DNA of 64,000 bases, from the NCBI GenBank assembly GCA_002281575.1, contig NCGN01000005.1:146837-210836 (forward strand), given 5' to 3'. Shown piece by piece: positions 43,877-53,194 of this stretch. This DNA is from Sphingobacteriia bacterium 28-36-52. Its GTDB lineage: Bacteria > Bacteroidota > Bacteroidia > Chitinophagales > Chitinophagaceae. The notes below the pieces were generated by a model that was given only the letters and a program-made list of their open reading frames with translations, had not been told where the DNA came from and did not search any database. The stretch's first letter is position 1, and each line of letters starts with the position of its first letter. A program made the position numbers and the translations under genes.

Positions 43877-44799
43877 TACAGTTCTTCGTCGCTGGCTCTT
43901 TTTAAAAAAGCCTTCTCCTCGTCTGTTAAAAACGCATAACCATGTTGATTTATTTTATCTAAGATATCATCTAGCTTCTGCTGAGTAATATTGGCAATCT
44001 TTTCATATGGCTTTCTATTAGCTCTATAGAAGTGTTTTTCGCTTTGTTTCTGTTGTTCTTTTTTCTTTTCAGGATTAAAAAGGTTGTCTATCCAATCTAC
44101 CAGTGCATTCATCCAAGCACTCCAATCTTTCCCTTTTTGTAATTGCTTCACAAAAAAGAAACCAACTGCACCACCAGCTAAATGAGCCGCACCAGTGCCA
44201 GCATTTCCTCCAGATAATGTGGCAAAATCTATGGCTACAAAAACCAACGTAAGCACCCAAAGCGGAATGCCTCCATTAATTAAGGGGAATAATCTATAAT
44301 CTGGTGCCAATGTGGTAGTAGCCAATGCAACAGCCATTACAGCTGCACCACCACCCATCATGGCTGGAGTAGTCAAGATATTTCTTTCCAGAACGGGGAA
44401 TAAGTTGTTGCTTAACAAAAAAACAACTGCGCCAACAAATCCACCATATAAGTAGATGGGCAATAATTTACTATTGCCTGCTAAATCTTGCAATATGTAT
44501 CCAAAAGCCCATAACCACAATAAAGTGCTAATTAACTGCCATATACTTAAATGGGTAAACATAGCAGTAAAAATGGTCCAGGGTCTTGCAAAAAACACTT
44601 CAGGTACGGGCGATAAAGTAAACCAATCTAATATTTGTTTATTGAAAAATTCTAGCGGAATGTCTGATAAAAAATAAACAATCCTGATAAAATTAATTAA
44701 TACAAAAACCAAGGAATTCACTGCGAATAAAAATACCAACGCGTTATTGTCTTGACCAAGTAAAATATTTCTTGCGCTTTTTTGTGTTAGTGGTGACAT
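43876..44799 (-). CDS. Rhomboid-like protein without the catalytic serine (pseudoprotease)
   Basis: Rhomboid-fold membrane protein of 307 residues from ATG 44799 (MSPLTQKSARNILLG). Helices and the FFARPWTIFTAMFTHLSIWQLISTLLWLWAFG segment are family-typical. At the GxSG site the sequence is MMGGGAAV (148-154), so Gly151 stands where the catalytic Ser should be; the His206 in GTGAAHLAGG remains. It is therefore probably inactive as a protease and may bind substrates or partner the active rhomboid upstream, as iRhoms do in animals (analogy only). A cytoplasmic charged tail follows the helices (NPEKKKEQQKQSEKHF). The start is one base after the stop of the rhomboid gene. Confidence 0.85.
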   Translation of the reverse strand: MSPLTQKSARNILLGQDNNALVFLFAVNSLVFVLINFIRIVYFLSDIPLEFFNKQILDWFTLSPVPEVFFARPWTIFTAMFTHLSIWQLISTLLWLWAFGYILQDLAGNSKLLPIYLYGGFVGAVVFLLSNNLFPVLERNILTTPAMMGGGAAVMAVALATTTLAPDYRLFPLINGGIPLWVLTLVFVAIDFATLSGGNAGTGAAHLAGGAVGFFFVKQLQKGKDWSAWMNALVDWIDNLFNPEKKKEQQKQSEKHFYRANRKPYEKIANITQQKLDDILDKINQHGYAFLTDEEKAFLKRASDEEL

Positions 44800-44800
44800 A

Positions 44801-45643
44801 CTAATAGAACGTTTTTTTACGGGTTTTGTTCCAAGTAATAACAATTAGTAATCCTACGATTGCTCCACCTATATGCGCCCATCTGGCTACATTGTCTCCT
44901 GCTGAGTTTTTAAGTGCAAAAAAGAACTCATAAGAAAAGTAGATCAACCCAATCCATTTTGCTTTTATTGGGAATAGAAAATAGATATAGATATAGGTAT
45001 TGGGGAATAAATAAATAAACGCTGCCAAAATACCAAATACCGCCCCACTGGCTCCTAATGTGGCGGTATTTATGTTTTTATCGTAAAAGTTGGTTAATGC
45101 CTCAAACATCTGCGCACTGGCAAGGGTATTATCTGGGTTTAACCTTAAACTGTTTATAATTTCACTGTGATTTTCGAATCGGATATTATAAGTATCAATG
45201 AAGCGAATCATGGCATTGTTTAAAGAAGCGCCACCATCTTCATGTAAGTTAAAAATGACTTTGTAGTCATTCATCAACGGAACAAACTCATAACTCAAAA
45301 ACAACAAGTGAATTAAAGCTGCACCTAGCCCACAAATCAAGTAAAAAGTTAAAAACTTTTTTGAACCCCATAGGTTTTCTAAAACCGATCCAAACATCCA
45401 CAACGCAAACATATTACCTAAAATATGGCCAAAATCTCCGTGCATGAACATATGCGTTATCAACTGCCATGGCTGGAATAAACTACTTTGCCATCCGTGT
45501 AAGGCAAAAATATTTTCCATATTCAAGAATCCATTAGGACCTGAAATGATATTTTGTGCCAGAAAAAAAAGCCCATTGATAATCAACAAGTTTTTTACGA
45601 TGGTAGGTAATATCTCAAATCTACTTGGGCGAAACTCAGTCAT
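44801..45643 (-). CDS. Rhomboid family intramembrane serine protease
   Basis: Intramembrane protease of 280 residues. The dyad is intact: Ser199 in TLGASGAVFG and His257 in ARWAHIGGAIVG. The L1-loop and helix-2 region WQLITHMFMHGDFGHILGNMFALWMFG (about 59-85) has the H-x4-H-x3-N-type pattern of rhomboids. An insertion of about 65 residues (120-185) between helices is longer than in GlpG. Substrates unknown. It starts two bases after the rlmD stop and is followed one base later by the Ser-less homologue, so all are presumably one transcript. Confidence 0.93.
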   Translation of the reverse strand: MTEFRPSRFEILPTIVKNLLIINGLFFLAQNIISGPNGFLNMENIFALHGWQSSLFQPWQLITHMFMHGDFGHILGNMFALWMFGSVLENLWGSKKFLTFYLICGLGAALIHLLFLSYEFVPLMNDYKVIFNLHEDGGASLNNAMIRFIDTYNIRFENHSEIINSLRLNPDNTLASAQMFEALTNFYDKNINTATLGASGAVFGILAAFIYLFPNTYIYIYFLFPIKAKWIGLIYFSYEFFFALKNSAGDNVARWAHIGGAIVGLLIVITWNKTRKKTFY

Positions 45644-45645
45644 AA

Positions 45646-47070
45646 TTAATTAATCAATTTCAGTTGTACAACATTCTCAATATGCAAGGTATGCGGAAAC
45701 ATATCAACAGGCTGTATTTTGGTTACTTGGTATTTTTCGCTTAGCAATGCCAAGTCTCTGGCTTGTGTTGCCGGATTACAGCTTACATACACTACCGTAG
45801 GCGCTGCTATTTCCAACAATTTTTTTACCAATTTCTCGTGCATCCCTGCTCTTGGGGGGTCTGTTATAACTACATCTGCTTTGCCATGTTCTTCAAAAAA
45901 TGCATCATTGCAAATATCAATGACGTCTCCAGCAAAAAATGTTGCATGGTTTACCCCATTTATAGCTGCATTTTCTTTGGCATCTTCAATTGCATCGGCT
46001 ACCATTTCAACCCCAATCAGCTTTTTGGCCAATTTGCTTACAAATAATCCAATACTCCCTGTTCCACAATACAAATCATAAACAAGTTGGCTGCCATCTA
46101 GTTCAGCAAATTCTCTGGTTACTGCATATAATTTCTCTGCCTGCTTAGTATTGGTTTGAAAAAACGACTTAGGGCTTATCTTAAATGAAAGTTCTTCTAA
46201 TTTCTCAATGATATATCCTTTGCCATAATAAATAATGGGTTCCTGATCGTGAAGGCTATCGTTTCTTTTGCCATTAATGGTGTACAATAAGGTAGTTATT
46301 TGTGGGAAGGACTTTAATAACTGATCTAAAAGCGCAATTCTATGCTCCTTCTCTTCATAAGCTATGACCATATTCACCATTAATTCTCCGGTAGTACTGC
46401 TTCTTACAAGGAGGTTTCTAATCCACCCCTCATGGCTTTTAATATTATAAAAAGGCAACTGATTCGCTAGAACATAAGCTGCTACTGCTTTTCTAATTAA
46501 GTTGGTAGGCTCTTCTTGTAAGTGACAAGTATCAATTTCGACTACTTTGTCAAAAAAGCCACGTACATGAAAGCCTGCAGCGCCAGGTTGGTTATTAAAA
46601 TCGACCCCTTCTGCTTTCATTCTTCTAAATTCTTCTGTTGGAATGTATTTGCGGGTAGCAAAAGTATATTCCATTTTATTTCTATATCCACGAGTAAAAT
46701 CGGCTCCTATAATGGGAGCTATTTCGGGGAGACTAATTTTTGCAATGCGGGTTAGGTTGTCGGTAACTTGTTTCTGTTTATAGAATAATTGCTTCTCGTA
46801 AGGTAACATTTGCCACTGGCAGCCACCACAAACACCAAAATGTTCGCAAAAAGGGGTAACCCTATCTGAAGACAAGCTATGAATATGAACAGTATGGCCT
46901 TCGGCCCAATCGGCTTTGTTTTTAGACAATTGTACATCTACCACATCGCCGGGTACTGCCCCCTCAATAAAAACTACTTTGCCATCTACTCTTGCCAAAG
47001 ACTTTCCTTCGGCGGCATAATCCTGTACCAGTACTTTCTCTAGTACAACTGTTTTACGTTGTTTTCTCAC
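45646..47070 (-). CDS. rlmD: 23S rRNA (uracil-C5)-methyltransferase, RlmD/RumA family
   Basis: SAM-dependent methyltransferase of 474 residues that methylates uracil in 23S rRNA (U1939 in E. coli). A TRAM RNA-binding domain covers about 5-62. The iron-sulfur cluster Cys are 75, 81 and 84 (FCEHFGVCGGC) plus one near 178 (DTCHL). SAM motif VYDLYCGTGSIGLF is near 325, TDPPRAGMH near 400, and the catalytic Cys is in VYVSCNPATQARD near 430. Start is GTG 47070. Homologous family members include TrmA and RlmC, so the exact target base is inferred. First gene of the five-gene minus-strand run. Confidence 0.92.
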   Translation of the reverse strand: MRKQRKTVVLEKVLVQDYAAEGKSLARVDGKVVFIEGAVPGDVVDVQLSKNKADWAEGHTVHIHSLSSDRVTPFCEHFGVCGGCQWQMLPYEKQLFYKQKQVTDNLTRIAKISLPEIAPIIGADFTRGYRNKMEYTFATRKYIPTEEFRRMKAEGVDFNNQPGAAGFHVRGFFDKVVEIDTCHLQEEPTNLIRKAVAAYVLANQLPFYNIKSHEGWIRNLLVRSSTTGELMVNMVIAYEEKEHRIALLDQLLKSFPQITTLLYTINGKRNDSLHDQEPIIYYGKGYIIEKLEELSFKISPKSFFQTNTKQAEKLYAVTREFAELDGSQLVYDLYCGTGSIGLFVSKLAKKLIGVEMVADAIEDAKENAAINGVNHATFFAGDVIDICNDAFFEEHGKADVVITDPPRAGMHEKLVKKLLEIAAPTVVYVSCNPATQARDLALLSEKYQVTKIQPVDMFPHTLHIENVVQLKLIN

Positions 47071-47082
47071 CCTGTAAAGGTA
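47071..47082 (-). promoter_or_regulatory. Putative rlmD promoter
   Basis: TACCTTTA on the minus strand (47082-47075) resembles TAnnTTTG and is four bases before the GTG start, the same spacing as at psuK and 20468. Confidence 0.4.
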
Positions 47083-47137
47083 GGTCGTTTTCTATTTAGC
47101 CCCCCAAAATGCGTATTTTTAGGCCTAAATAAGGAAT

Positions 47138-48628
47138 ATGCGTTTTTTGATATTTAGTGCGTTGCTATTGATTCAATTTCAAAGTTTATTTGCCCAACAA
47201 AAGTCTTTGGTTAAAAAAGCCAACACAATTGCTACAAAACCGGCTATTTCAAAAGGGGTTGTTTCAGGGGGAAGGGAGATTGCTATTACGCTAACCCCCC
47301 TTAAAAATTGTACGGTTTACTTGGGCAGCTATTTTGGCAAAGGGATGACGATTGTAGATTCTACCCGTTTAGACCAAAATAGTAAAGGGGTATTTAAGGG
47401 AGCCAACAAGCTTACTACAGGCATTTATTTTGTAGTATCTCCTACTTATACCATACAATTTGAGCTGTTAATGGATCAACAACAGCGTTTTAGTATACAA
47501 GCAGATACCAGTGCTAAAGAATCAGCCATTATAAAAGGCTCACCCGATAACGACTTATTCAAGAATTACGCGCTTTTTTCTAATGAAAAAGGAAGAACCT
47601 TACAGCAGTTAAAGCTGGCATTACAGTCTGCCGATGGCGCCGAGGCCAATAAAATAAGGCTTTCAATAGCCAATACAGAAAAAGAAATTAAACAGTATCA
47701 GGCTAATATTCATAAAACACAACCTCGCTCTTTATTATCTGCACTATTTTATATAATGCAGCGTCCTGAGTTGCCACCTGTTCCAATAGTTAACGGGAAG
47801 CCAGATTCTGCTTATCCATATCAATATGTAAAACAACATTATTGGGACAATGTCTTATTTAATGAAGATCGTTTGTTAAGAACACCTTTTTTTGAGCCTA
47901 AATTAGATGAGTACTTTAAATATTATGTTTCTGCAGATCCTGATTCTATTATATCGGAAGTAAAGCAAATGTTGTTGATGGCCAAAACAGGAAAAGAAAT
48001 TTATCCTTATTTGCTCACCAAGTTTACCAATAAATACATTAATCCTGAATTTATGGGTCAGGATAAAGTGTTTGTTTATTTGTTTGAAAATTTTTATGCT
48101 AAAGGCGATACAGTTTTATTGAACCCTGCATCACGGAAGTCAATTACAGAGAGAGCTTACAGCTTAATGGCTAATCAAATAGGTCAGCAAGCCCCTGTTC
48201 TTAATTTAACCGATACCAGTGGCAAAAAAGTGAGCCTATATAGTATTACTGCTCCTTTCACCATAGTAACGTTTTGGGATCCTAATTGTGGGCATTGTAA
48301 AGAAGAAATACCTAGATATGATTCTATTTATAAGGCAAAATGGAAAACCAATGGGGTAGCTGTTTACTCAGTAAATATTTACGAGAACGAAAATGCCGCT
48401 TGGAAAAAATTTATTGCAGACAATAAATTGTCTGCAGATTGGCATCAAGTGTATCAAACTAAAGAAGATAAATTAGTAGAAGAAAAAGCTGGATTGCCCA
48501 ATTACAGACAGTTGTACGATATTTTTAAAACCCCAACTGTATATTTATTAGACAATAAAAAGCGCATTTTGGCAAAACAATTGTCCTTAGAACAATTTGA
48601 TGCTTTAATGGATGCCAAAAAACGCTGA
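47138..48628 (+). CDS. Exported thioredoxin-like (TlpA/redoxin) protein with DUF4369/DUF5106-type N-terminus
   Basis: Periplasmic or envelope protein of 496 residues with a signal peptide (MRFLIFSALLLIQFQSLFAQ). The N-terminal part (about 45-150, ITLTPLKNCTVYLGSYFG) resembles DUF4369, and the helical middle (about 150-340) resembles DUF5106. The C-terminal thioredoxin fold carries the redox motif CGHC in DPNCGHCKEE near residue 385, and the cis-Pro in KTPTVYLLD near 465. A role in extracytoplasmic thiol-disulfide exchange is likely; the substrate is not known. It diverges from rlmD, with 67 bases between the start codons. Confidence 0.9.
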   Translation: MRFLIFSALLLIQFQSLFAQQKSLVKKANTIATKPAISKGVVSGGREIAITLTPLKNCTVYLGSYFGKGMTIVDSTRLDQNSKGVFKGANKLTTGIYFVVSPTYTIQFELLMDQQQRFSIQADTSAKESAIIKGSPDNDLFKNYALFSNEKGRTLQQLKLALQSADGAEANKIRLSIANTEKEIKQYQANIHKTQPRSLLSALFYIMQRPELPPVPIVNGKPDSAYPYQYVKQHYWDNVLFNEDRLLRTPFFEPKLDEYFKYYVSADPDSIISEVKQMLLMAKTGKEIYPYLLTKFTNKYINPEFMGQDKVFVYLFENFYAKGDTVLLNPASRKSITERAYSLMANQIGQQAPVLNLTDTSGKKVSLYSITAPFTIVTFWDPNCGHCKEEIPRYDSIYKAKWKTNGVAVYSVNIYENENAAWKKFIADNKLSADWHQVYQTKEDKLVEEKAGLPNYRQLYDIFKTPTVYLLDNKKRILAKQLSLEQFDALMDAKKR

Positions 48629-48692
48629 TTTTATGCAAGAGACTGAATGCTAATTGATACCTAGTTAAACTATGATGTAGTCACTTTACATC

Positions 48693-48908
48693 ATGGAACA
48701 TATATACGAAGAAATCAAAGAAAGACACCACAAGTGTCTGCGTGTACCTGCTGCTATCATTAGCTATATCATGTTTGCATTTTTGGTTACGGTATTTCTT
48801 GTGTCTACCAATAATTACGATAAATCTACTGAGCAATCGGCTCAAGACCTTTCAGCAGCGGGCAATACAGCTATAACCAGCAATTCAACCACTGCAGCAA
48901 GTAATTAG
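48693..48908 (+). CDS. Small single-pass membrane protein
   Basis: Protein of 71 residues: a charged cytoplasmic start (MEHIYEEIKERHHKCLRVP), one membrane helix (AAIISYIMFAFLVTVFLVS) and a short Ser/Thr/Asn-rich tail. No known family recognised. A terminator follows at 48947-48981, so it looks like a single-gene transcript situated before the signalling block. Confidence 0.6.
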   Translation: MEHIYEEIKERHHKCLRVPAAIISYIMFAFLVTVFLVSTNNYDKSTEQSAQDLSAAGNTAITSNSTTAASN

Positions 48909-48946
48909 CAACCAATTCAACTTTTTATTTATATCCCCCGATTGTA

Positions 48947-48981
48947 AGCGGAATTATCTTTTTGATGATTCCGCTTTTTTT
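48947..48981 (+). terminator. Rho-independent terminator
   Basis: AGCGGAATTATC (48947-48958) pairs with GATGATTCCGCT (48964-48975) with one G-U pair, loop TTTTT, followed by TTTTTT. It separates the small membrane protein from the response regulator gene. Confidence 0.87.
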
Positions 48982-49076
48982 ATGACCAATCTCATCTTGT
49001 TACTCAGTATTTATGAGTAAATTTAGTAAGGTACTATCTCCCTAGTTTAAGGGAAAACGCGGCATCCTTAATTGGT

Positions 49077-49084
49077 TAAATTTG
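49077..49084 (+). promoter_or_regulatory. Putative promoter of the response regulator at 49140
   Basis: TAAATTTG (49077-49084) is an exact TAnnTTTG box 55 bases before the ATG. No clear -33 partner is seen. Confidence 0.35.
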
Positions 49085-49139
49085 TATAAGTTTTTAGTAC
49101 AGAATCCTATTTATTACAAGAAATGCAAAAGAAACTAGA

Positions 49140-49787
49140 ATGTATTTGATAGGCATTATAGAAGATGATGTTCAATTGAGAAAAACAATGGAGAATTATA
49201 TCTCCCTACAACAGGATTTATCCTTGGTATTCTCTTGCAACAGAATTGAAAAATGGATTAGTATCAGGCAAGATGCAGGCATAGTGCCCGATTGCATCTT
49301 ATTGGATATTGGTTTGCCTGGGATTTCAGGGTTGGATGCCATTTCAATTATTAGTAGCTATTACCCTGGGGTAAAAATCTTGGTAATTACTGGAATGGAA
49401 GATCCTTTGGTAGCTTGGCAAGCAATGATGAATGGTGCAAATGGGTTTTTATTAAAACCATTTAGATTGGCAGAAATGCAAAAGCAATTAGAGGTTTTAC
49501 AATCTGGTGGCACCGTTCTAGAACCGGAAACTATGACAGGATTAATTAACACCGCAAGAAATAGATTGAATACAAATGGAGGAGTAGAAAGGTTTCAAGA
49601 GTTTGGATTAACCCAAAGAGAAATACAGGTTGCTGAATTATTGTTGGCTGGATCTAGTTATAAAGAAATCTCAACTATTTTAAATGTTTCATATACTACA
49701 GTAAATGAGCATATAAAAAATATTTATAAAAAAGTAAAAGTAAATTCTAAAATGGCATTCATTAATAGAGTGTCGGGTAAGAACTAA
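49140..49787 (+). CDS. NarL/LuxR-type response regulator
   Basis: Response regulator of 215 residues. Receiver domain about 1-125 with acidic residues Glu8-Asp10, phospho-acceptor Asp56 (CILLDIGLPG) and Lys in NGFLLKPFRL. The LuxR helix-turn-helix is about 152-212 (LTQREIQVAELLLAGSSYKEISTIL). First gene of a run of five plus-strand two-component genes. It is a different protein from the regulator at 25422 and its kinase is not obvious, since HisKA_3 kinases are absent from this block. Confidence 0.92.
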   Translation: MYLIGIIEDDVQLRKTMENYISLQQDLSLVFSCNRIEKWISIRQDAGIVPDCILLDIGLPGISGLDAISIISSYYPGVKILVITGMEDPLVAWQAMMNGANGFLLKPFRLAEMQKQLEVLQSGGTVLEPETMTGLINTARNRLNTNGGVERFQEFGLTQREIQVAELLLAGSSYKEISTILNVSYTTVNEHIKNIYKKVKVNSKMAFINRVSGKN

Positions 49788-49803
49788 AATTGATTCGTTG
49801 CTA

Positions 49804-50202
49804 ATGACTAATATAGAGAACCCATACGCCATACTTATTGCAGACGACGATGAAATTAATCGAGTTATATTAAAGCATATGTTAAAGTATGTAAGTGTAG
49901 AAATTAGCTGTGTTTCAAATGGCGAAGAAGCAATGGCGTTCTTAAATGAAAGCGCTAATAGAAAAGTTATTTTACTACTCGATTTAAATATGCCCAATAT
50001 GGATGGGAATGAAGTGATAGCTAGGGTAAATATGGATAGTTCACTTAAAAGCAGGGTCAAAATTATTGTTATTACGGCTAATTTATTGTCTGCATATTTA
50101 AAAACTGGAATGGGGGATAGTGTGCTAGATTGTTTAGAGAAACCAGTGAATAAAGAAGAGTTAATTAATCTAATCAAGTTGGGAGCAACACAATTAAATT
50201 AA
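49804..50202 (+). CDS. Single-domain response regulator (receiver only)
   Basis: CheY/Spo0F-like receiver of 132 residues from ATG 49804; the TTG at 49798 would add two residues. Acidic pocket DDDE near 14-17, phospho-acceptor Asp60 (LLLDLNMP), Thr/Lys switch residues in ITANLL and LEKPVN near 92 and 117. With no output domain it probably passes phosphate on or acts through protein contact. The kinase gene follows five bases later. Confidence 0.9.
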   Translation: MTNIENPYAILIADDDEINRVILKHMLKYVSVEISCVSNGEEAMAFLNESANRKVILLLDLNMPNMDGNEVIARVNMDSSLKSRVKIIVITANLLSAYLKTGMGDSVLDCLEKPVNKEELINLIKLGATQLN

Positions 50203-50207
50203 AACAA

Positions 50208-52112
50208 ATGAATCTGAAAAAAGAGGAATTATCCTTTATATTCAATAGTCTGCCACATGCAGTTCTATTTGAGTCTTCAGATCATACGGTATTGTATGTA
50301 AACCAAACCTTTTGTACTATTTTTGGTATTGATGCTTCTGCTGATGTTTTAATTGGCACCAATTGTAAAGACAATGCTGTTCAATCGGCTTCATATTTTA
50401 CTGAGCCATCTCTTTTTTTATCTAGAATTGAATCTATCTATGCCAATGGCAAGGAAGTATTAAACGAAGAAATCCGATTTGTAAGTGGTCAAACCTTATT
50501 GCGTGATTATAAGCCCATGACTTTAAATGGGAGTATAAATGGCCATCTTTGGTTATACAAGAAACCAGATACTGAAATCAGTTTTTTAAGTGCAGCCACA
50601 TCAGAGCGACATTTTTATGAAGACCTTTTAGATAATATTCCTGCAGATATAGCCATTTTTGATCCATCACATCGCTACCTTTTTGTAAATAAATTGGCCA
50701 TTGCAAAGAAGGAGTTGCGTAAGTGGATAATAGGTAAAGACGATTTTGACTATTGTAACTATGCAAACAAACCAATTGATGCTGCAGTTAGTAGAAGAAA
50801 ACTATTTGAGAAAGCGCTGTCGTCTAAAAAAACAGTAGAATTTGAGGAAATTAATTTGGATAGCGCAGGGAATAAAGTGTATAATTTAAGAAGATTTCAA
50901 CCCGTATTAGGATTGAATGAAAATGTAGAGTATGTAATTGGTTATGGAATAAACATTACCAATATTAGGGAAAGTGAACTTAGGCTTCAGCAACACTATG
51001 ACGAACTGGGCTTGATGTTTAATAATATTGACCAGCTTGTTATTACGCTAGACATGACTGGTACTGTCAATTTTGTGAATTCACAGTGGTTAACACTAAC
51101 TGGTCTTGAAAAAGAAATGTTGGGTGAAAACAGCATATTCAGATTAATTGAGACAGGGTTAGATCAGTTTAGAAAGACATTATTTACCGTTTTTAGTGGA
51201 CATATAGTTCCAATCAGAAATGAAAACCAGGTTGTAATTACCGATAAACGGGGTCAGCTGCGAACGCTTAGGTATTATATGTCTAGGTTTAATCAGGTAG
51301 AGGAAAGAGGTCAAATAGTAGCTATATTTTTTACTGATATTACCGACCAACTGAGGGCTGAGCAAGATTTGTTAGATGCTGCAATAAAAGAGAGAAGTTT
51401 GAGCGACATGAAAACAAACTTTATGTCGATGGTTTCACATGAATTAAGAACACCACTTTCTGTAATTCTATCTAGTGCAGAAATTCTTGAAATGATTTAT
51501 AGCAAATTACCTGCTAAAGAAATTGAAAAAGGGGCTGCTTATATTAATCGAATTGTTGGACAAGTAGATAAAATGACTCAATTGATGAATGATTTTCTAT
51601 TCATTAGTAAGATAGAGTCAGGTAAAATTATTCCTCAATTAGAATTGATTGATATTAATCTTCTTTTGCGTGAAATTAATGAAGAATTGTATAGCCCTTG
51701 GTCTGATGGAAGATTACTTAAAATGATATTTAAGGGTAATCCTAGTTTGGTAAAATTTGATAAAACCATGATAAGGCATATCATAATTAATTTATTGAAC
51801 AATGCCTTTAAGTATTCACCCGATTCTAAAGATGCACCAGTTGTAAGGGTTAGTTATACCAAAATGTGGTGGTTTTTTACAGTGGTTGATAAAGGAATTG
51901 GAATTGAGGAAGAAGATATTATAAAATTAGGAGAGCCGTTCATACGTGGTTCAAATGTTGGAGATATTGAAGGAACTGGCTTGGGTTTAATGACCATTAA
52001 ATATTTCACCGATCATCATCGTGGTTCTTTTAGAGTGCGGAGCAAAAAAAATAGGGGTACTATAGTAACTATTCGCTTTCCCTATGACATGAATAAAACT
52101 GGTAAACTATGA
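50208..52112 (+). CDS. PAS-domain sensor histidine kinase
   Basis: Soluble kinase of 634 residues with three PAS units (about 5-120, 135-250 and 260-385, the last closing FFTDITDQLRAEQ), a HisKA domain with His411 (MVSHELRTPLSV) and a HATPase (NNAFKYS, DKGIGI, GTGLGLM). No signal peptide or membrane helix, so it senses an intracellular or redox/ligand signal. Its stop overlaps the ATG of the next gene by four bases (ATGA), implying coupled translation with the REC-kinase protein. Confidence 0.92.
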   Translation: MNLKKEELSFIFNSLPHAVLFESSDHTVLYVNQTFCTIFGIDASADVLIGTNCKDNAVQSASYFTEPSLFLSRIESIYANGKEVLNEEIRFVSGQTLLRDYKPMTLNGSINGHLWLYKKPDTEISFLSAATSERHFYEDLLDNIPADIAIFDPSHRYLFVNKLAIAKKELRKWIIGKDDFDYCNYANKPIDAAVSRRKLFEKALSSKKTVEFEEINLDSAGNKVYNLRRFQPVLGLNENVEYVIGYGINITNIRESELRLQQHYDELGLMFNNIDQLVITLDMTGTVNFVNSQWLTLTGLEKEMLGENSIFRLIETGLDQFRKTLFTVFSGHIVPIRNENQVVITDKRGQLRTLRYYMSRFNQVEERGQIVAIFFTDITDQLRAEQDLLDAAIKERSLSDMKTNFMSMVSHELRTPLSVILSSAEILEMIYSKLPAKEIEKGAAYINRIVGQVDKMTQLMNDFLFISKIESGKIIPQLELIDINLLLREINEELYSPWSDGRLLKMIFKGNPSLVKFDKTMIRHIIINLLNNAFKYSPDSKDAPVVRVSYTKMWWFFTVVDKGIGIEEEDIIKLGEPFIRGSNVGDIEGTGLGLMTIKYFTDHHRGSFRVRSKKNRGTIVTIRFPYDMNKTGKL

Positions 52113-53185
52113 GTAAAAAAATTTTAGTAGTAGAAGACGAAAAAGATATACGCGATTCTTTAAAAACCATTTTAGAGTTGAACGATTATGAAGTGGAAAC
52201 TGCAGAGAATGGTCAAGTTGGGCTTGATAAAGCTATTGAAAGAAAGCCCGATTTAATTCTTTGTGATGTAATGATGCCGGTTTTAGATGGGTTTGGGTTA
52301 TTGGAGCAATTACGTAAAAAGTCAATAGAAACCCCATTGATATTTCTTACTGCAAAAGCGCAATACAACGATTTAAGAACTGGAATGAATTTAGGGGCTG
52401 ATGACTATATTTTTAAACCCTTTAAAAGTGCAGAACTACTACAATCTATTGAAAGAAGATTAGAGAGAAAAGATCAACTTGAACACCACTTAAAAAATTT
52501 GATAAATAGTCTTGAGCAAACAATCATACTTATGGTTGGTCATGAGTTTAAGACTCCAATGCATGGTATTTTGTCTTTTACCAATTTAATTAAGCAAAAG
52601 GCCAATGATTTAGCAAATGATGAGATAGAAGATTTTTGCAATTATCTGGAACGTTCAAGCAATCGATTAAAACAAACTTTTAGCAAAATCAAAGTTTACT
52701 ACGATTTAAAATTATCTGGTATTGCTCCCATGAGTGATCGAAGTAAGGTTAGATTAGATTTGCTTGTACAGCATATTGCCAGTCAAGTTGCAGCTGAACA
52801 CAATAGACTTCAACAATTGAATATAACACAAATGGAGCCTATAGAGGTTAATATTAGTGTTGAGTTATTCTCTATTGCTCTATATGAGTTAATTGATAAT
52901 GCGTTTAAATTTTCTGACAAAGAAGATACTGTAACCGTTAACCTTATTGCAGGATACAATGGGGTTAGTGTAGAAATATTAGACCAAGGTAAATTTTGTA
53001 ACGCATCTGAACTTAATGTTCAGTCAGGTGCTATAGGTCAAATAAAACGTTCCAAGTTTGAGCAACAAGGATTAGGAATAGGACTTGCATTAGCTATGTT
53101 AATTGTGAATAGCCAAAATGGGCAAATATTTTTTGACGATATTAAACCACAAGGCATAAGAACTGAAATTTCATTGAACCAATAA
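52109..53185 (+). CDS. Receiver-histidine kinase hybrid (REC-HisKA-HATPase)
   Basis: Protein of 358 residues with an N-terminal receiver (acidic Glu9-Asp10, Asp53 in LILCDVMMP, Lys in IFKPFK) joined to a HisKA domain (His145, GHEFKTPMHG) and a C-terminal HATPase. The N box ELIDNAFKFS and G2 box GLGIGLAL are good, but the G1 position reads DQGKF instead of DxGxG, so ATP binding may be weakened. An input receiver on a kinase suggests that phosphorylation controls its own kinase activity. It starts inside the upstream stop (ATGA overlap). Confidence 0.9.
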   Translation: MSKKILVVEDEKDIRDSLKTILELNDYEVETAENGQVGLDKAIERKPDLILCDVMMPVLDGFGLLEQLRKKSIETPLIFLTAKAQYNDLRTGMNLGADDYIFKPFKSAELLQSIERRLERKDQLEHHLKNLINSLEQTIILMVGHEFKTPMHGILSFTNLIKQKANDLANDEIEDFCNYLERSSNRLKQTFSKIKVYYDLKLSGIAPMSDRSKVRLDLLVQHIASQVAAEHNRLQQLNITQMEPIEVNISVELFSIALYELIDNAFKFSDKEDTVTVNLIAGYNGVSVEILDQGKFCNASELNVQSGAIGQIKRSKFEQQGLGIGLALAMLIVNSQNGQIFFDDIKPQGIRTEISLNQ

Positions 53186-53194
53186 TTTATTTTC

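Noticed and set aside
16205-48946. An 11-base sequence TACAATCGGGG (16205) with an inverted copy at 48936
   Set aside because: In 64 kb many chance pairs of this length are expected, and the surroundings are unrelated apart from both lying near terminators.
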